Shown here: positions 1 through 13,775 of the stretch, in pieces | How positions within the stretch are numbered: position 1 is the stretch's first letter | Layout of the letters: each line of letters opens with the position of its first letter | Assembly (NCBI RefSeq): GCF_017304635.1 | Contig: NZ_JAFKMA010000001.1 | Coordinates: forward strand, 248,001-312,000 | DNA from: Sphingomonas sp. | GTDB lineage: Bacteria > Pseudomonadota > Alphaproteobacteria > Sphingomonadales > Sphingomonadaceae | DNA length: 64,000 nt | Direction: 5' to 3' | Translations under genes and position numbers: made by a program | The notes under the pieces: model-generated | What the model saw: the letters and a program-made list of their open reading frames with translations, nothing else | Told to the model about the DNA's origin: nothing | Database searches by the model: none

Positions 1-1
1 G

Positions 2-847
2 TACTTCGCGGCCGGGGCGGACATCGCCGAGACCAACACCTTCTCCGCCAACCGTATCAGCCAGGCCGATTACGGCGCTGAACATCTGGTCCGCGAGATC
101 AATGTCGAGAGCGCGAAGCTCGCGCGGCGGATCGCCGACGAGTTCCAGGCAAAGGATGGCCGCCCGCGCTTCGTGGCGGGCGCGATCGGGCCGACCAACA
201 AGACGCTGTCGCTGTCGCCCGACGTCAACGATCCGGGCTATCGCGAGATCGACTTCGATTATCTCAAGGACGTGTATCGCGAGCAGATCGACGCGCTGGT
301 CGAAGGGGGCGCGGACTTCGTGCTGATCGAGACGGTATTCGATACGCTGAACGCCAAGGCCGGCATCATGGCGGCGATCGAGGCGGGCGAGGCGCTGGGT
401 CGCGACCTGCCGATCATGCTGTCGATGACGCTGACCGATCTGTCCGGGCGCAACCTGTCGGGACATACGGTCGAGGCGTTCTGGCACGCAGTGCGGCACG
501 CCCGGCCGTTGACGATCGGGCTGAATTGTTCGTTCGGAGCCGAGCAGTTACGTCCGCATGTGAAGACGCTGTCGGAACTCGCCGACACGCTCATCATGGT
601 CTATCCGAACGCCGGCCTGCCTAACGAACTGGGTGCGTATGACGAACTGCCCGCGACGACCGCGGGGCTGGTCGGCGAGTGGGCGGAAGCGGGCCAGGTC
701 AACGTGCTCGGCGGTTGCTGCGGCTCGACGCCCGCGCATATCAAGGCGATCGCCGACTTCGTCGCGACCCTGCCGGCGCGCAAAGCGCCGGTCGCGGAGG
801 TGCGGACGCGGCTGGCCGGGCTCGAACCGATGACGATGGCGGCGTGA
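2..847 (+). CDS. metH: Methionine synthase, homocysteine-binding subunit (5' partial)
   Basis: This is the homocysteine S-methyltransferase module of cobalamin-dependent methionine synthase. It holds homocysteine on zinc and receives the methyl group from cobalamin. The frame is open at the left edge, so the start lies outside; 281 residues are visible. The family's zinc cysteines are present as NCS (Cys codon 527-529) and the double Cys in GGCCGS (716-721). The TGA stop is at 845-847. The remaining MetH modules follow 124 bp later on the same strand as a separate gene. A two-gene MetH is common in sphingomonads (established knowledge), so I read this as a natural split rather than a broken gene. 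No frame joins the two parts. Confidence 0.93.
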   Translation, partial: YFAAGADIAETNTFSANRISQADYGAEHLVREINVESAKLARRIADEFQAKDGRPRFVAGAIGPTNKTLSLSPDVNDPGYREIDFDYLKDVYREQIDALVEGGADFVLIETVFDTLNAKAGIMAAIEAGEALGRDLPIMLSMTLTDLSGRNLSGHTVEAFWHAVRHARPLTIGLNCSFGAEQLRPHVKTLSELADTLIMVYPNAGLPNELGAYDELPATTAGLVGEWAEAGQVNVLGGCCGSTPAHIKAIADFVATLPARKAPVAEVRTRLAGLEPMTMAA

Positions 848-851
848 CGTT

Positions 852-962
852 CCCTCTCCCCTTCGGGGAGAGGGTGCCGAGCGAAGCGAAGGCGGGAGAG
901 GGGCCCGCCGTTTGTGAGACACACTGCCCCTCTCCCCGACCCTCTCCCCGATGGGGAGAGGG
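852..962. repeat. Paired CCCTCTCCCC/GGGGAGAGGG hairpins in the metH gap
   Basis: There are two perfect 10-bp hairpins with 3-nt loops. One is at 852-874 (loop TTC) and the other at 940-962 (loop GAT). The same repeat family recurs at 41833-41960. The last arm runs into the Shine-Dalgarno region (GGGAGA) of the downstream metH part, so hairpin folding could affect its translation (inference). No gene lies between. Confidence 0.8.
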
Positions 963-971
963 AGAAAGCAG

Positions 972-3626
<2,655 letters not shown>

Positions 3627-3665
3627 GGCGGTCGTCCGGCTCGGCTCTGCGTTGGCCTCGCCGTC

Positions 3666-4121
3666 TCAGGCCGCGCTTGCCCCGCGCGCGGTGTCCGTCA
3701 GTTCGTCGGCCAGCGGGTAGAGGATCGTGTTCTCACGCTCGATGCGATCGGCGAGGGCGGTGAACACCGCGCGCTGCTCGTCGCGATAGCCGGTCCAGTC
3801 GGCGACGATCGCGTCGGGGCTGCGCCAGCGTTCGACGAACGCCATCAGCGCGGGGCCGAGGTGCCCCATCTCCTCGAAGAAGCGCCGCGCCACCGCTGCG
3901 GTGCCGCCCTGGCCCGACGCCATCAGCGAGGGATAAAGGTGGCGATCCTCCTGCGCGAAATGGATGCGCAGCGTGCCGACCAGCTTCGCCAGCAGGATCG
4001 TCAGGCGGAACGCCTGCGCCGATGTCGGCTGCGCGCCGATCTGGGCGACCATGGCGACGATGTCGGAAACGATCAGCGTCGCGGCATCGTGCTGGCGGCG
4101 AAGATTGGCAGTGGCGGACAT
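3666..4121 (-). CDS. Hemerythrin HHE-domain protein
   Basis: This is a 151-residue all-helical protein of the hemerythrin/HHE cation-binding family, which holds a diiron site for oxygen, NO or iron-related functions. Metal-ligand type motifs are visible: RRQHD near residue 10, HFAQEDRHLYP in the middle and ENTILYP near the C-terminus. It starts at ATG 4121 behind a good GGAGAG site. It is a single gene, convergent with metH (39 bp apart) and divergent from the beta-helix gene. The precise ligand or partner cannot be told from sequence. Confidence 0.85.
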   Translation of the reverse strand: MSATANLRRQHDAATLIVSDIVAMVAQIGAQPTSAQAFRLTILLAKLVGTLRIHFAQEDRHLYPSLMASGQGGTAAVARRFFEEMGHLGPALMAFVERWRSPDAIVADWTGYRDEQRAVFTALADRIERENTILYPLADELTDTARGASAA

Positions 4122-4401
4122 GTAACTCTCCTATTCGATACCACCATAATGGAGAGAAACAGGTTAACGCGCTGATAAGAAAGATTGGGGAAGTGATTGC
4201 CGGTCAACGATATTTTCGTGTGGTAGCGATGGCGCCAATCGATTGCTTAAATCCGCAATCAGCATGGCTCGATTCTGTCTCGTTTTGGGACAGTGGCGAG
4301 TGGCGCTGACGCCAGCGGCTGCCGGCGCGCGCGATTAACGATCAATCCGGCTGGCGCTGGCGTCGCGCTCGCGACAGGCCGGGCGGCAAAGGAGTATCAC
4401 C

Positions 4402-5343
4402 ATGCGCCGCGTCCTGATCTGCCTGTCGCCGCTCGCTCTCGCCCCCGCGGCGCCGCTCGCCGCGCAACCCGCCGCGGCGCCGTTCGTGGTGCAGGAAACA
4501 GGGCAGGGCTACGCCAATCTCGACGATGCGGTGCAGTCGATTCGGATGGGGACGGGCACGATCCTGATCGCGCCGGGCACCTATCACCAGTGCACCGTGC
4601 AGGCGGGTGGCACGATCACCTTCCGCGCGGTGCAGCCGGGCACCGCGATCTTCGACGGCGAGGCGTGCGAGGGCAAAGCGGCGTTCGTGCTGCGCGGCGC
4701 GTCGTCGACGGTCGAGGGGCTGGTATTCCGCAACATCCGCGTGAACGACGGCAACGGCGCCGGTATCCGGACCGAAATGGGCAACCTGACCGTGCGCAAC
4801 TCGATGTTCCTCGACAGTCAGGAAGGCATATTGGGCGGCGAGCCGACCGGGCAACGGATCGTGATCGACCATTCGACCTTCGCCGGCCTGGGCCAATGCG
4901 ACGAGACGCCCGATTGCGCACACTCGATCTACCTCGCCAATCGCGGGTCGGTGACGATCACCAATTCGCGGTTCGAGCGCGGTACCGGCGGTCATTACGT
5001 GAAGCTGCGCGTGCCGACCGTCGCGATCACCGACAACAGCTTCGACGATTCGAAGGGGCGCAAGACCAACTACATGATCGACCTGTCCGAAGGGGGCACC
5101 GGCACGATCGCGCGCAACACCTTCGCCGACGGACCGAACAAGGAGAATTGGTCGGGCTTCATCGTCGTCGCGGCGGAGGCGCGGACCTATTCGTCCGCGG
5201 GGCTGAAGGTGGTCGACAACGTCGCGACGCTGGCGCCCGGGTTCACCAAGAGCCCCGCGTTCGTCGCCAATGTCGGCCGCGATCCGCTGAACATCGGCGC
5301 GAACCGGCTGGCGCCTGGTATCCGGATGTTCGAGCAACGGTAA
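4402..5343 (+). CDS. Secreted right-handed beta-helix repeat protein
   Basis: It has 313 residues. It starts at ATG 4402 after an AAAGGAG ribosome site and begins with a signal peptide (MRRVLICLSPLALAPAA, likely cleaved after AAQPAAA). The body shows repeated short strands such as VRNSMF, IDHSTF, ITNSRF and ITDNSF, spaced like the coils of a parallel beta-helix of the pectate-lyase/periplasmic NosD type. No catalytic set is recognisable, so the substrate is unknown. The 280 bp upstream (4122-4401) holds nothing I can identify beyond probable promoter sequence. A strong hairpin follows the stop codon. Confidence 0.75.
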   Translation: MRRVLICLSPLALAPAAPLAAQPAAAPFVVQETGQGYANLDDAVQSIRMGTGTILIAPGTYHQCTVQAGGTITFRAVQPGTAIFDGEACEGKAAFVLRGASSTVEGLVFRNIRVNDGNGAGIRTEMGNLTVRNSMFLDSQEGILGGEPTGQRIVIDHSTFAGLGQCDETPDCAHSIYLANRGSVTITNSRFERGTGGHYVKLRVPTVAITDNSFDDSKGRKTNYMIDLSEGGTGTIARNTFADGPNKENWSGFIVVAAEARTYSSAGLKVVDNVATLAPGFTKSPAFVANVGRDPLNIGANRLAPGIRMFEQR

Positions 5344-5347
5344 CGCT

Positions 5348-5421
5348 CGTCGCCCCGGCGAAGGCCGGGGCCGCCATGTGGGAAAATGCGGCCAGCGGCC
5401 CCGGCCTTCGCCGGGGCGACG
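5348..5421. repeat. Perfect 27-bp inverted repeat between convergent genes
   Basis: The arms 5348-5374 and 5395-5421 are exact reverse complements, with core CCCCGGCGAAGGCCGGGG and a 20-nt spacer. It sits between the convergent beta-helix and sorbosone-dehydrogenase-like genes and could end transcription from both sides. Related copies lie at 9279-9363, 14654-14748, 35223-35312 and 43136-43233. Confidence 0.85.
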
Positions 5422-5426
5422 ACGTG

Positions 5427-6755
5427 CTACTTCGCGCTCACCCGCCAGATCGCGTTGCCGACATCGTCCGCCACCAGCAGCGCGCCGGTCGCGTCGAGCG
5501 TCACCCCGACCGGTCGGCCATGGGCATGGTCGCCCGAGGCGTCGAGGAAGCCGGTCAGCACGTCGACCGGCTTGGCGTTGGGCAGCGGGAAGCCGTTGTC
5601 GCCGAACGGCACGTAGACCACCTTGTACCCGGCCTTGGGCACGCGGTTCCACGATCCGTGCTGGCCGACGAACGCCCCTTGCGCGTAAGTGCCGCCCAGC
5701 TTCGCACCATCGGCGAAGGTCAGGCCGAGCGACGCGGTGTGCGGGCCGAGCGCGAAGTCGGGGCGCTTGATATATTCGGCGAGGTCTGGTCGCTCGGGCT
5801 TGACGCGGTGGTCGGGGTACATGCCCCAATAGAACCAGGGCCAGCCGAAATTGTCGCCGGTCTCGATCGCGCTCATGTAATCGGGTGGCACGTCGGAGCC
5901 GAGCCCGTCGCGTTCGTTGACGACGGCCCAGAGCGACTTGGACTTCGGCTCGATCGCCAGGCCGTTCGGATTGCGCATCCCGCTCGCATAGACCTGCCAG
6001 TTGTGATCGTCGGGAAAGACGCGGATAATCATCGCGCGCATCTTCTCCTTGTCGAGGCCGTTTTCGGCGATGTTCGACGACGATCCGATCGACAGATACA
6101 ACGTCTTGCCGTCCTCCGCGACGATGACGTTGCGCGCCCAATGCTCGCCGCCGCCGGGATATTTGACGACCGTCTCGGGCTTGGCGGTGATCTGCGTCTG
6201 GCCGACGGTGAAGGGGAAACGTAGTAACTGATCGGTGTCGGCGACGTAAAGGTAACTGCCCAGCACCGCCATGCCGTAGGGCGAGTTGAGCCCCGACAGC
6301 AGCACGCTGCGGCTCTCCGCCACGCCGTCGCCGTTCGCGTCGCGTAGCAGCACGATACGGTTGGGGGAGGGGGCGCCGGCACCGGCCTTCGTCATCAGCC
6401 GGTTCTCGACCCAGCCGCGAATCCCGCCGCCCTCACGCGGGGGCGAATTGCTTTCGGCGACCAGCACGTCGCCATTGGCGAGCCGCAGCATCCAGCGCGG
6501 ATGGTCGAGCCCGGTGGCGAAGACGTTGACCTTAAGCCCGGCGGCGGGGGTCGGCATCTCGCCGCTCTTCCACCCGATCGCTTCGGCGACGGAGAAGGTC
6601 GGGACCATCTGCGCGCGGGGCGGCGTGATCTTGGGCAGCCGGCCGCTGACGTCGGCGACGCTGAGGCGCGCCTCGTCCGGCTGGAAGAAGAAGAGATACA
6701 CGCCGCCCAGCACCACCAGGAAGAGCGCGAGTCCGATCAGGATTTTCTGCCGCAT
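5427..6755 (-). CDS. PQQ-type sorbosone/glucose dehydrogenase-like protein, membrane-anchored
   Basis: This 442-residue protein belongs to the sorbosone dehydrogenase / soluble quinoprotein glucose dehydrogenase beta-propeller family, which oxidises sugars in the periplasm with a PQQ-like cofactor. ATG 6755 gives an N-terminal membrane anchor or signal (QKILIGLALFLVVLGGVYLF). Upstream in-frame codons encode a repeat-rich stretch and are rejected. Propeller motifs include LDHPRWM, NSPYGMAV, MRNPNGLA, DNFGWPWFYWG and HGSWNR. It is convergent with the beta-helix gene, and the true substrate is unknown. Confidence 0.82.
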   Translation of the reverse strand: MRQKILIGLALFLVVLGGVYLFFFQPDEARLSVADVSGRLPKITPPRAQMVPTFSVAEAIGWKSGEMPTPAAGLKVNVFATGLDHPRWMLRLANGDVLVAESNSPPREGGGIRGWVENRLMTKAGAGAPSPNRIVLLRDANGDGVAESRSVLLSGLNSPYGMAVLGSYLYVADTDQLLRFPFTVGQTQITAKPETVVKYPGGGEHWARNVIVAEDGKTLYLSIGSSSNIAENGLDKEKMRAMIIRVFPDDHNWQVYASGMRNPNGLAIEPKSKSLWAVVNERDGLGSDVPPDYMSAIETGDNFGWPWFYWGMYPDHRVKPERPDLAEYIKRPDFALGPHTASLGLTFADGAKLGGTYAQGAFVGQHGSWNRVPKAGYKVVYVPFGDNGFPLPNAKPVDVLTGFLDASGDHAHGRPVGVTLDATGALLVADDVGNAIWRVSAK

Positions 6756-6873
6756 GGCCGCACGATAGTGAGGCGGCGAGCGACGGGCAATGACGGGGAA
6801 CCGGCAAATGAAAAGGCCGCCGGTGCCCGAACACCAGCGGCCGATTATCATTGCTCGACGATCGCTATCCCAT

Positions 6874-6955
6874 CCCGTGCTCCTGCGGAAGCAGGAGCCC
6901 AGGGTCATGGGCGACGCCTCCGCGGCCCTGGATTCCTGCTTGCGCAGGAATACCA
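6874..6955. repeat. Palindromic repeat with CCTGCG-AAGCAGG arms
   Basis: This imperfect palindrome is built from CTCCTGCGGAAGCAGGAG and TTCCTGCTTGCGCAGGAA units, followed by a CCAGG/CCTGG pair. It lies just past the katG stop and ahead of the next leftward gene, so it could act as a katG terminator (inference). Confidence 0.65.
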
Positions 6956-6977
6956 GGTGGGCAGGGATGCGACCCGC

Positions 6978-9272
<2,295 letters not shown>

Positions 9273-9278
9273 TTAATG

Positions 9279-9363
9279 CCGTCATTCCGGCGAAGGCCGG
9301 GATCGCTGGCAGTATCGCAAAGTGGCCGGCGGCCAGCGGCCCCGGCCTTCGCCGGGGCGACGG
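9279..9363. repeat. CCGGCGAAGGCCGG-type palindromic repeat
   Basis: Imperfect inverted arms occupy 9279-9310 and 9331-9363. It ends one base before the stop codon of the CorC-like gene and can therefore terminate the leftward phoH-ybeY-corC operon. It is the same family as 5348-5421. Confidence 0.75.
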
Positions 9364-10257
9364 TCAGGCTTCTACCCCCTCCGGCACCGGCTTGGGCGGG
9401 TGCAGGCGCAGGCGTTCGATCCGCCGCGTGTCGGATTGCAGCACTTCGAGCGTCCAGCCCGATGGCGTAGCTAGGCACTCGCCCTTGGCCGGCACGCGGC
9501 CAGCGATCACCGCCGCCAGGCCACCGAGCGTGTCGACGTCCTCGTCATGCTCGCCGAACCGTGCGTCGACCGTATCGGCGACGTCCTCCAGTTCGACACG
9601 CGCATCGGCATCCCACGCGCCGCCGTCGAGCGGCACCAGCATCGCCTCGGGCGCGTCGTCATGCTCGTCCTCGATATCTCCGGTGATCTCCTCGATCAGG
9701 TCCTCGATCGTCACCAGCCCCTCGGTGCCTGAATATTCGTCGAGCACGATCGCGAGATGGACGCGCTTCGACCGCATCTCGGCCAGCAGGTCGAGCGCGC
9801 CCATGGCCATCGGGACATAGAGCGGCTGGCGGACCAGGATGTCGATCGTCTCGGGCGGCGGCGTTTCGCTCGCCAGCAGCGCGAAGACGTCCTTGACGTG
9901 GACCATGCCGATCACTTCGTCGAGGCTGCCGCGATAGACGGGCAGGCGGCTGTGCCCAGCTTCCGCGAACACGCGCACCAGGTCGGCGAAGCTGGTCTGT
10001 TCCTCGACCGCGACGATGTCCGCGCGCGGCACGCCGATGCCGCCAGCATCGCGCTCGCCGAAATGGAGCACGTTCTTCACCATTTGCCGCTCGATCGGCG
10101 ACAGGTCGCCGGCGGCGTCGGGGGCGGGATCGTCCTCGTGGCGCTCGATCACGTCCTCGAGCTGGTCGCGCAGGCTGGTTTCCTCGCCGAAGATCGACGC
10201 CTTCAGCTTGCGCCAGATACTGTCGCCGTTCTCCGAACCGGATTGCCCCTCGGCCAT
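9364..10257 (-). CDS. CorC/HlyC-family CBS-domain protein
   Basis: This 297-residue cytoplasmic protein has two CBS domains (about residues 65-195) followed by a CorC/HlyC transporter-associated domain (about 210-290). Relatives are linked to magnesium/cobalt efflux or to membrane partners, and lnt often lies nearby in other bacteria. Conserved stretches are MVKNVLHFGERDAGGIGVPRAD and VLDEYSGTEGLVTIEDLIEEI (read in parts). It starts at ATG 10257, 8 bp after ybeY, in the operon phoH-ybeY-corC, an order widespread in proteobacteria. No membrane segment is visible, so it is the soluble type. Confidence 0.9.
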   Translation of the reverse strand: MAEGQSGSENGDSIWRKLKASIFGEETSLRDQLEDVIERHEDDPAPDAAGDLSPIERQMVKNVLHFGERDAGGIGVPRADIVAVEEQTSFADLVRVFAEAGHSRLPVYRGSLDEVIGMVHVKDVFALLASETPPPETIDILVRQPLYVPMAMGALDLLAEMRSKRVHLAIVLDEYSGTEGLVTIEDLIEEITGDIEDEHDDAPEAMLVPLDGGAWDADARVELEDVADTVDARFGEHDEDVDTLGGLAAVIAGRVPAKGECLATPSGWTLEVLQSDTRRIERLRLHPPKPVPEGVEA

Positions 10258-10265
10258 GGTCGTCG

Positions 10266-10775
10266 TCAGTCCTCGTCGATCAGATAGGGGTCGGCGATGC
10301 CGAGTTGCGCGAGCGCGGCGGTCTCGATCGCCTCCATCGCCGTCGCCTCGTGGTCGCTCATATGGTCGTAACCTAGCAGATGCAGCGTGCCGTGCACGAT
10401 CAAATGCGTGGCATGATCGGTGATGGCGATGCCCTTGTCCGCCGCCTCGCGCGCGCAGACGCCGTGCGCGAGCACGATGTCGCCGAGCAGCACCTCGCCA
10501 TCGTCCGAATTATGCGTCACGGTATCGAGCAGATCGGGCTGGATCATCGGGAAGCTCAGGACGTTGGTTGGCTTGTCCTTGTGCCGATACTGGTTGTTGA
10601 GCTGGTGGACCTCGTCGTCGGAAGTGAGGCGCACCGAAATCTCGATCAGCGTTGGCGACGCCAGCAGATCGCCATGCGGCGTCAACCCGATCGCCGTTTG
10701 CGCAGCGCGGGTCGCCAGCGCTTCCCAGTCCGCCTCGGGCCACGGCTTTTCGGACGACAGCGCGACTTCAAGCAT
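10266..10775 (-). CDS. ybeY: Endoribonuclease YbeY (rRNA maturation factor)
   Basis: YbeY is a single-strand-specific zinc endoribonuclease that matures 16S rRNA and takes part in ribosome quality control. It has 169 residues. The zinc motif H-x3-H-x5-H is complete: His128, His132 and His138 in HGTLHLLGYDH. The NVLSFP strand typical of the family is at 71-76. Its ATG overlaps the phoH stop by one base (TAATG), so the two are translationally coupled. Confidence 0.97.
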   Translation of the reverse strand: MLEVALSSEKPWPEADWEALATRAAQTAIGLTPHGDLLASPTLIEISVRLTSDDEVHQLNNQYRHKDKPTNVLSFPMIQPDLLDTVTHNSDDGEVLLGDIVLAHGVCAREAADKGIAITDHATHLIVHGTLHLLGYDHMSDHEATAMEAIETAALAQLGIADPYLIDED

Positions 10776-11776
10776 TACGCCTTCGGCCCCTCATATGCCT
10801 CGACGATGCGGCCGACGATCGGGTGGCGGACGACGTCGGCGGCGGTGAAGCGGGAGATGGCGATGCTTTCGATCCCCTCCAGCCGGATCACGGCGTCGCG
10901 CAGGCCCGAGGCATCGACGCCGCCGGGCAGGTCGACCTGGTTGGGATCGCCGCAGATGACCATGCGGCTGCGCTCGCCGAAGCGGGTCAGGAACATCTTC
11001 ATCTGCGCCGGCGTCGTGTTCTGCGCTTCGTCGAGGATGATGAACGCGTCGGACAGCGTGCGCCCGCGCATGAACGCGATCGGCGCGATCTCGATCTCGC
11101 CGCTCGCGATCCGCCGCTCGACCTGTTCGGCGGGCAGGCAGTCGTTAAGCGCGTCATAGAGCGGGCGGAGATAGGGATCGACCTTCTCCTTCATGTCACC
11201 GGGCAGGAAGCCCAGCTTCTCGCCCGCCTCGACCGCCGGGCGCGACAGGATCAGCCGCTGGACGCTGCCGGTGATGAGCTGCGATACGGCCTGGGCGACC
11301 GCCAGATAGGTCTTGCCGGTGCCCGCCGGGCCGAGCGCGAAGATCATGTCGTTGCCGACCAGCTCGCGCATGTAGTGCGCCTGGGCGGGCGTGCGCGGCA
11401 CGATCGTCTTCTTGCGCGTGCGGATCATGATCGGCGGGGCGGCATGGCCGTGATCGGCCGAGACGATGCCGTCGAGCGTCGGTTCCGCCATCATCGCGAT
11501 CGAGGCGTCGACCAGGCCGGGGTCGATCTCCTCCCCGCGCTGGATCCGCTTGTAGAGGTCGTTGAGCACATCGCGCGCCATCGCCACCTGTTCGGCCGAT
11601 CCCTCCACCCCGACACGATTGCCGCGCGCGGTGATGTAGATGCCCAGCCGATGTTCGAGCGCGACCAGGTTCTGGTCGTATTGCCCGAAGAGTTGCGCGA
11701 GCAGCTGCGGCTTGTCGAAGGTCAGCTCGACCCGGCTGCGTTCACCGGATTGGGCGGGGACCGGCTTGCGGCTCAT
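10775..11776 (-). CDS. phoH: PhoH-family ATPase
   Basis: This is a 333-residue PhoH-like P-loop ATPase, probably acting in RNA metabolism alongside YbeY. Walker A is GPAGTGKT at 149-156 and Walker B is FIILDEAQN with Asp249-Glu250. The N-terminal 70 residues form the small domain that precedes the ATPase core. I chose ATG 11776 (MSRKPVPAQS) because the longer open frame overlaps the divergent stress gene. It is the first gene of the phoH-ybeY-corC operon. Confidence 0.94.
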   Translation of the reverse strand: MSRKPVPAQSGERSRVELTFDKPQLLAQLFGQYDQNLVALEHRLGIYITARGNRVGVEGSAEQVAMARDVLNDLYKRIQRGEEIDPGLVDASIAMMAEPTLDGIVSADHGHAAPPIMIRTRKKTIVPRTPAQAHYMRELVGNDMIFALGPAGTGKTYLAVAQAVSQLITGSVQRLILSRPAVEAGEKLGFLPGDMKEKVDPYLRPLYDALNDCLPAEQVERRIASGEIEIAPIAFMRGRTLSDAFIILDEAQNTTPAQMKMFLTRFGERSRMVICGDPNQVDLPGGVDASGLRDAVIRLEGIESIAISRFTAADVVRHPIVGRIVEAYEGPKA

Positions 11777-11921
11777 GAAGTCCTTTCGGCGCGTGGGGGC
11801 GGTGAGGCCGGTCCCACAAATGGCAGAGCGCGCGGGCCGCGAACAGGGGAAAAGCGTCGGCGTCGGCGGAACCGTTCGCGCCGCCGTCCGCTGTCGGTCG
11901 CGGGAGAAACAGGAGAGCAGG

Positions 11922-12353
11922 ATGCCCAAGACATTGAAAGACATCGCCGAAACCATGCGCGACATCGACTTCACGATGCTGTCGACGCGCGCGAGCGACG
12001 GCGGTGTCGCCGCGCGGCCGATGAGCAACAATCGCGACGTCGACTATGACGGCGACAGCTGGTTCTTCGCGCTCGACGATACCGAGATGGTCGCCGACAT
12101 TCAGCGCGATTCGCACGTCGGGCTGACCTTGCACGGCAACACGGGCCTGCTCGGCAAGCCGCCGATGTTCATCGCGGCGGCGGGCAAGGCCGAGTTAATC
12201 CGCGACAAGGCGGCGTTCGAGGCGCATTGGAACAGCGACTTGGAACGCTGGTTCGAACAGGGCACCGACACGCCGGGCCTGGTGCTCATCAAGGTCCACG
12301 CCGACAAGCTGCATTACTGGGACGGCGATGAGCAGGGCGAAGTCGCGGTCTAG
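11922..12353 (+). CDS. General-stress FMN-binding split-barrel protein
   Basis: This 143-residue protein belongs to the pyridoxamine 5'-phosphate oxidase-like / general stress protein 26 family, which binds flavin in a split beta-barrel. Family features are [17 protein letters not shown] near the N-terminus and [11 protein letters not shown] 11922 follows a clear AGGAGAG site. A GGAAC at 11868-11872 with a -10-like CGCT 16 nt later vaguely resembles an EcfG stress promoter but is weak. Its 3' end overlaps miaB by 4 bp on the opposite strand. Confidence 0.85.
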   Translation: MPKTLKDIAETMRDIDFTMLSTRASDGGVAARPMSNNRDVDYDGDSWFFALDDTEMVADIQRDSHVGLTLHGNTGLLGKPPMFIAAAGKAELIRDKAAFEAHWNSDLERWFEQGTDTPGLVLIKVHADKLHYWDGDEQGEVAV

Positions 12354-13660
12354 GCGGCGGCGCGGACTTTCTCGATTCCCGACAGCGAGTTGGGGCCGGC
12401 CTGGACGATCTCGACCTCGATCAGGTCGCCGATCGCGGCGTCGGTCAGCAAATGGATCGATTGCAGCCACGGCGACTTGCCGAGCATCTGGCCGGGCAGC
12501 TTGCCGCGGCGCTCGATCAGCACGTCGCAGGTGCGCCCGACGGTCGCGGCATTGAAGGCGGCCTGATCGCGGTTGAGCGCGGCCTGGAGCCGTTGCAGGC
12601 GGTCGTCCATCACGTCCGCGGCGACCTGGTCGGGCATGTCGGCGGCGGGCGTGCCGGGGCGCGGGCTGTATTTGAAGCTGAACGCCTGGGCATAGCCGAC
12701 CGCGTCGATCAGGCTCAGCGTATCCGCGAACTCGGCCTCGGTCTCGCCGGGGAAGCCGACGATGAAGTCGCCCGACAGCGCGATGTCGGGACGCGCCGCG
12801 CGGACGCGGTCGAGGATGCGCAAATAGCTGTCGCGGCCGTGGCTGCGGTTCATCGCCTTCAGCACGCGGTCGTTGCCCGACTGCACCGGCAGATGAAGAA
12901 ACGGCATCAGTTTCTCGACGTCGCGATGCGCGTCGATCAGCCCCTGCGTCATGTCGTTGGGATGGCTGGTCGTGTAGCGGATTCGCGCCAGACCGGGGAT
13001 GCGATCGAGTTCGCGGATCAGGGCACCGAGGTCGCGGTCGCCATCGCTCCATGCATTGACGTTCTGGCCGAGCAGCGTGATCTCGCGCGCGCCGGCATCG
13101 ACCAGCGCCTTGGCCTCGTCGACCAGCGCGGCCCATGGCCGGCTGATCTCGGCACCGCGGGTATAAGGCACGACGCAATAGGTGCAGAATTTGTCGCACC
13201 CTTCCTGCACCGTCAGGAACGCGCTCGGCCCGACCTGGCGACGCGCGGGCAGGGCGCCGAACTTCGACAAGACCGGCATGTCGGTATCGAGCCCGAGCTC
13301 GCCCCGCGATGCCTTGGCGACTAGATCGGGCAGGTTGTGATAGGCTTGCGGGCCGACGACGATGTCGACGCCGGCGCGGCGGGCGATCTCTTCGCCCTCG
13401 GCTTGCGCGACGCAGCCGGCGACCGCGATCATGGGATCGCTGCCGTGTTTGCGGAGGCGACCGATGTCCGAATAGACCTTCTCGGTCGCCTTTTCGCGGA
13501 TGTGGCAGGTGTTGAGCACGACGAGGTCGGCGGCGTTGGCATCGGCGGTCGCGGTCAGGCCCTGCGCGGCCATCAACTCGGCCATGCGCTCGCCGTCATA
13601 GACGTTCATCTGGCAGCCGAACGACTTGACGTGGAAGGTCTTGGGAGTGCGGGTGGTCAT
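12350..13660 (-). CDS. miaB: tRNA-2-methylthio-N6-dimethylallyladenosine synthase MiaB
   Basis: MiaB is a radical-SAM enzyme that methylthiolates i6A37 in tRNAs reading codons beginning with U. It has 436 residues. The N-terminal UPF0004 domain carries cluster cysteines Cys16, Cys52 and Cys83. The radical-SAM motif is CDKFCTYC with Cys155, Cys159 and Cys162. A TRAM domain occupies roughly the last 65 residues. ATG 13660 is the only sensible start. A palindromic repeat separates it from the upstream acyltransferase gene. Confidence 0.97.
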   Translation of the reverse strand: MTTRTPKTFHVKSFGCQMNVYDGERMAELMAAQGLTATADANAADLVVLNTCHIREKATEKVYSDIGRLRKHGSDPMIAVAGCVAQAEGEEIARRAGVDIVVGPQAYHNLPDLVAKASRGELGLDTDMPVLSKFGALPARRQVGPSAFLTVQEGCDKFCTYCVVPYTRGAEISRPWAALVDEAKALVDAGAREITLLGQNVNAWSDGDRDLGALIRELDRIPGLARIRYTTSHPNDMTQGLIDAHRDVEKLMPFLHLPVQSGNDRVLKAMNRSHGRDSYLRILDRVRAARPDIALSGDFIVGFPGETEAEFADTLSLIDAVGYAQAFSFKYSPRPGTPAADMPDQVAADVMDDRLQRLQAALNRDQAAFNAATVGRTCDVLIERRGKLPGQMLGKSPWLQSIHLLTDAAIGDLIEVEIVQAGPNSLSGIEKVRAAA

Positions 13661-13684
13661 TGCGGGCGCCGTTACCCCACTTTG

Positions 13685-13775
13685 CTGTCATGCTGAACTT
13701 GTTTCAGCATCCACCGTGCCTCGGGGCGGTATCGCGTGGGGAAGAATGAATCCTGAAACGACGTCAGGATGACAG
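13685..13775. repeat. TGCTGAACTTGTTTCAGCA-type palindromic repeat
   Basis: One arm (13685-13712) reads CATGCTGAACTTGTTTCAGC and the other (13749-13775) carries the TCCTGAAAC...GTCAGGATGACAG counterpart. The second member of this family lies before sufS at 31863-31959. It sits between miaB and the acyltransferase gene. Confidence 0.75.

Noticed and set aside
852-962. CRISPR array from the regularly spaced repeats
   Set aside because: Only two short palindromic units with unequal context and no cas genes; these are intergenic hairpin repeats.
4293-6224. 643-codon rightward frame across the beta-helix and dehydrogenase-like genes
   Set aside because: It crosses two real genes and a palindromic repeat, and shows only low-complexity arginine-rich translation.
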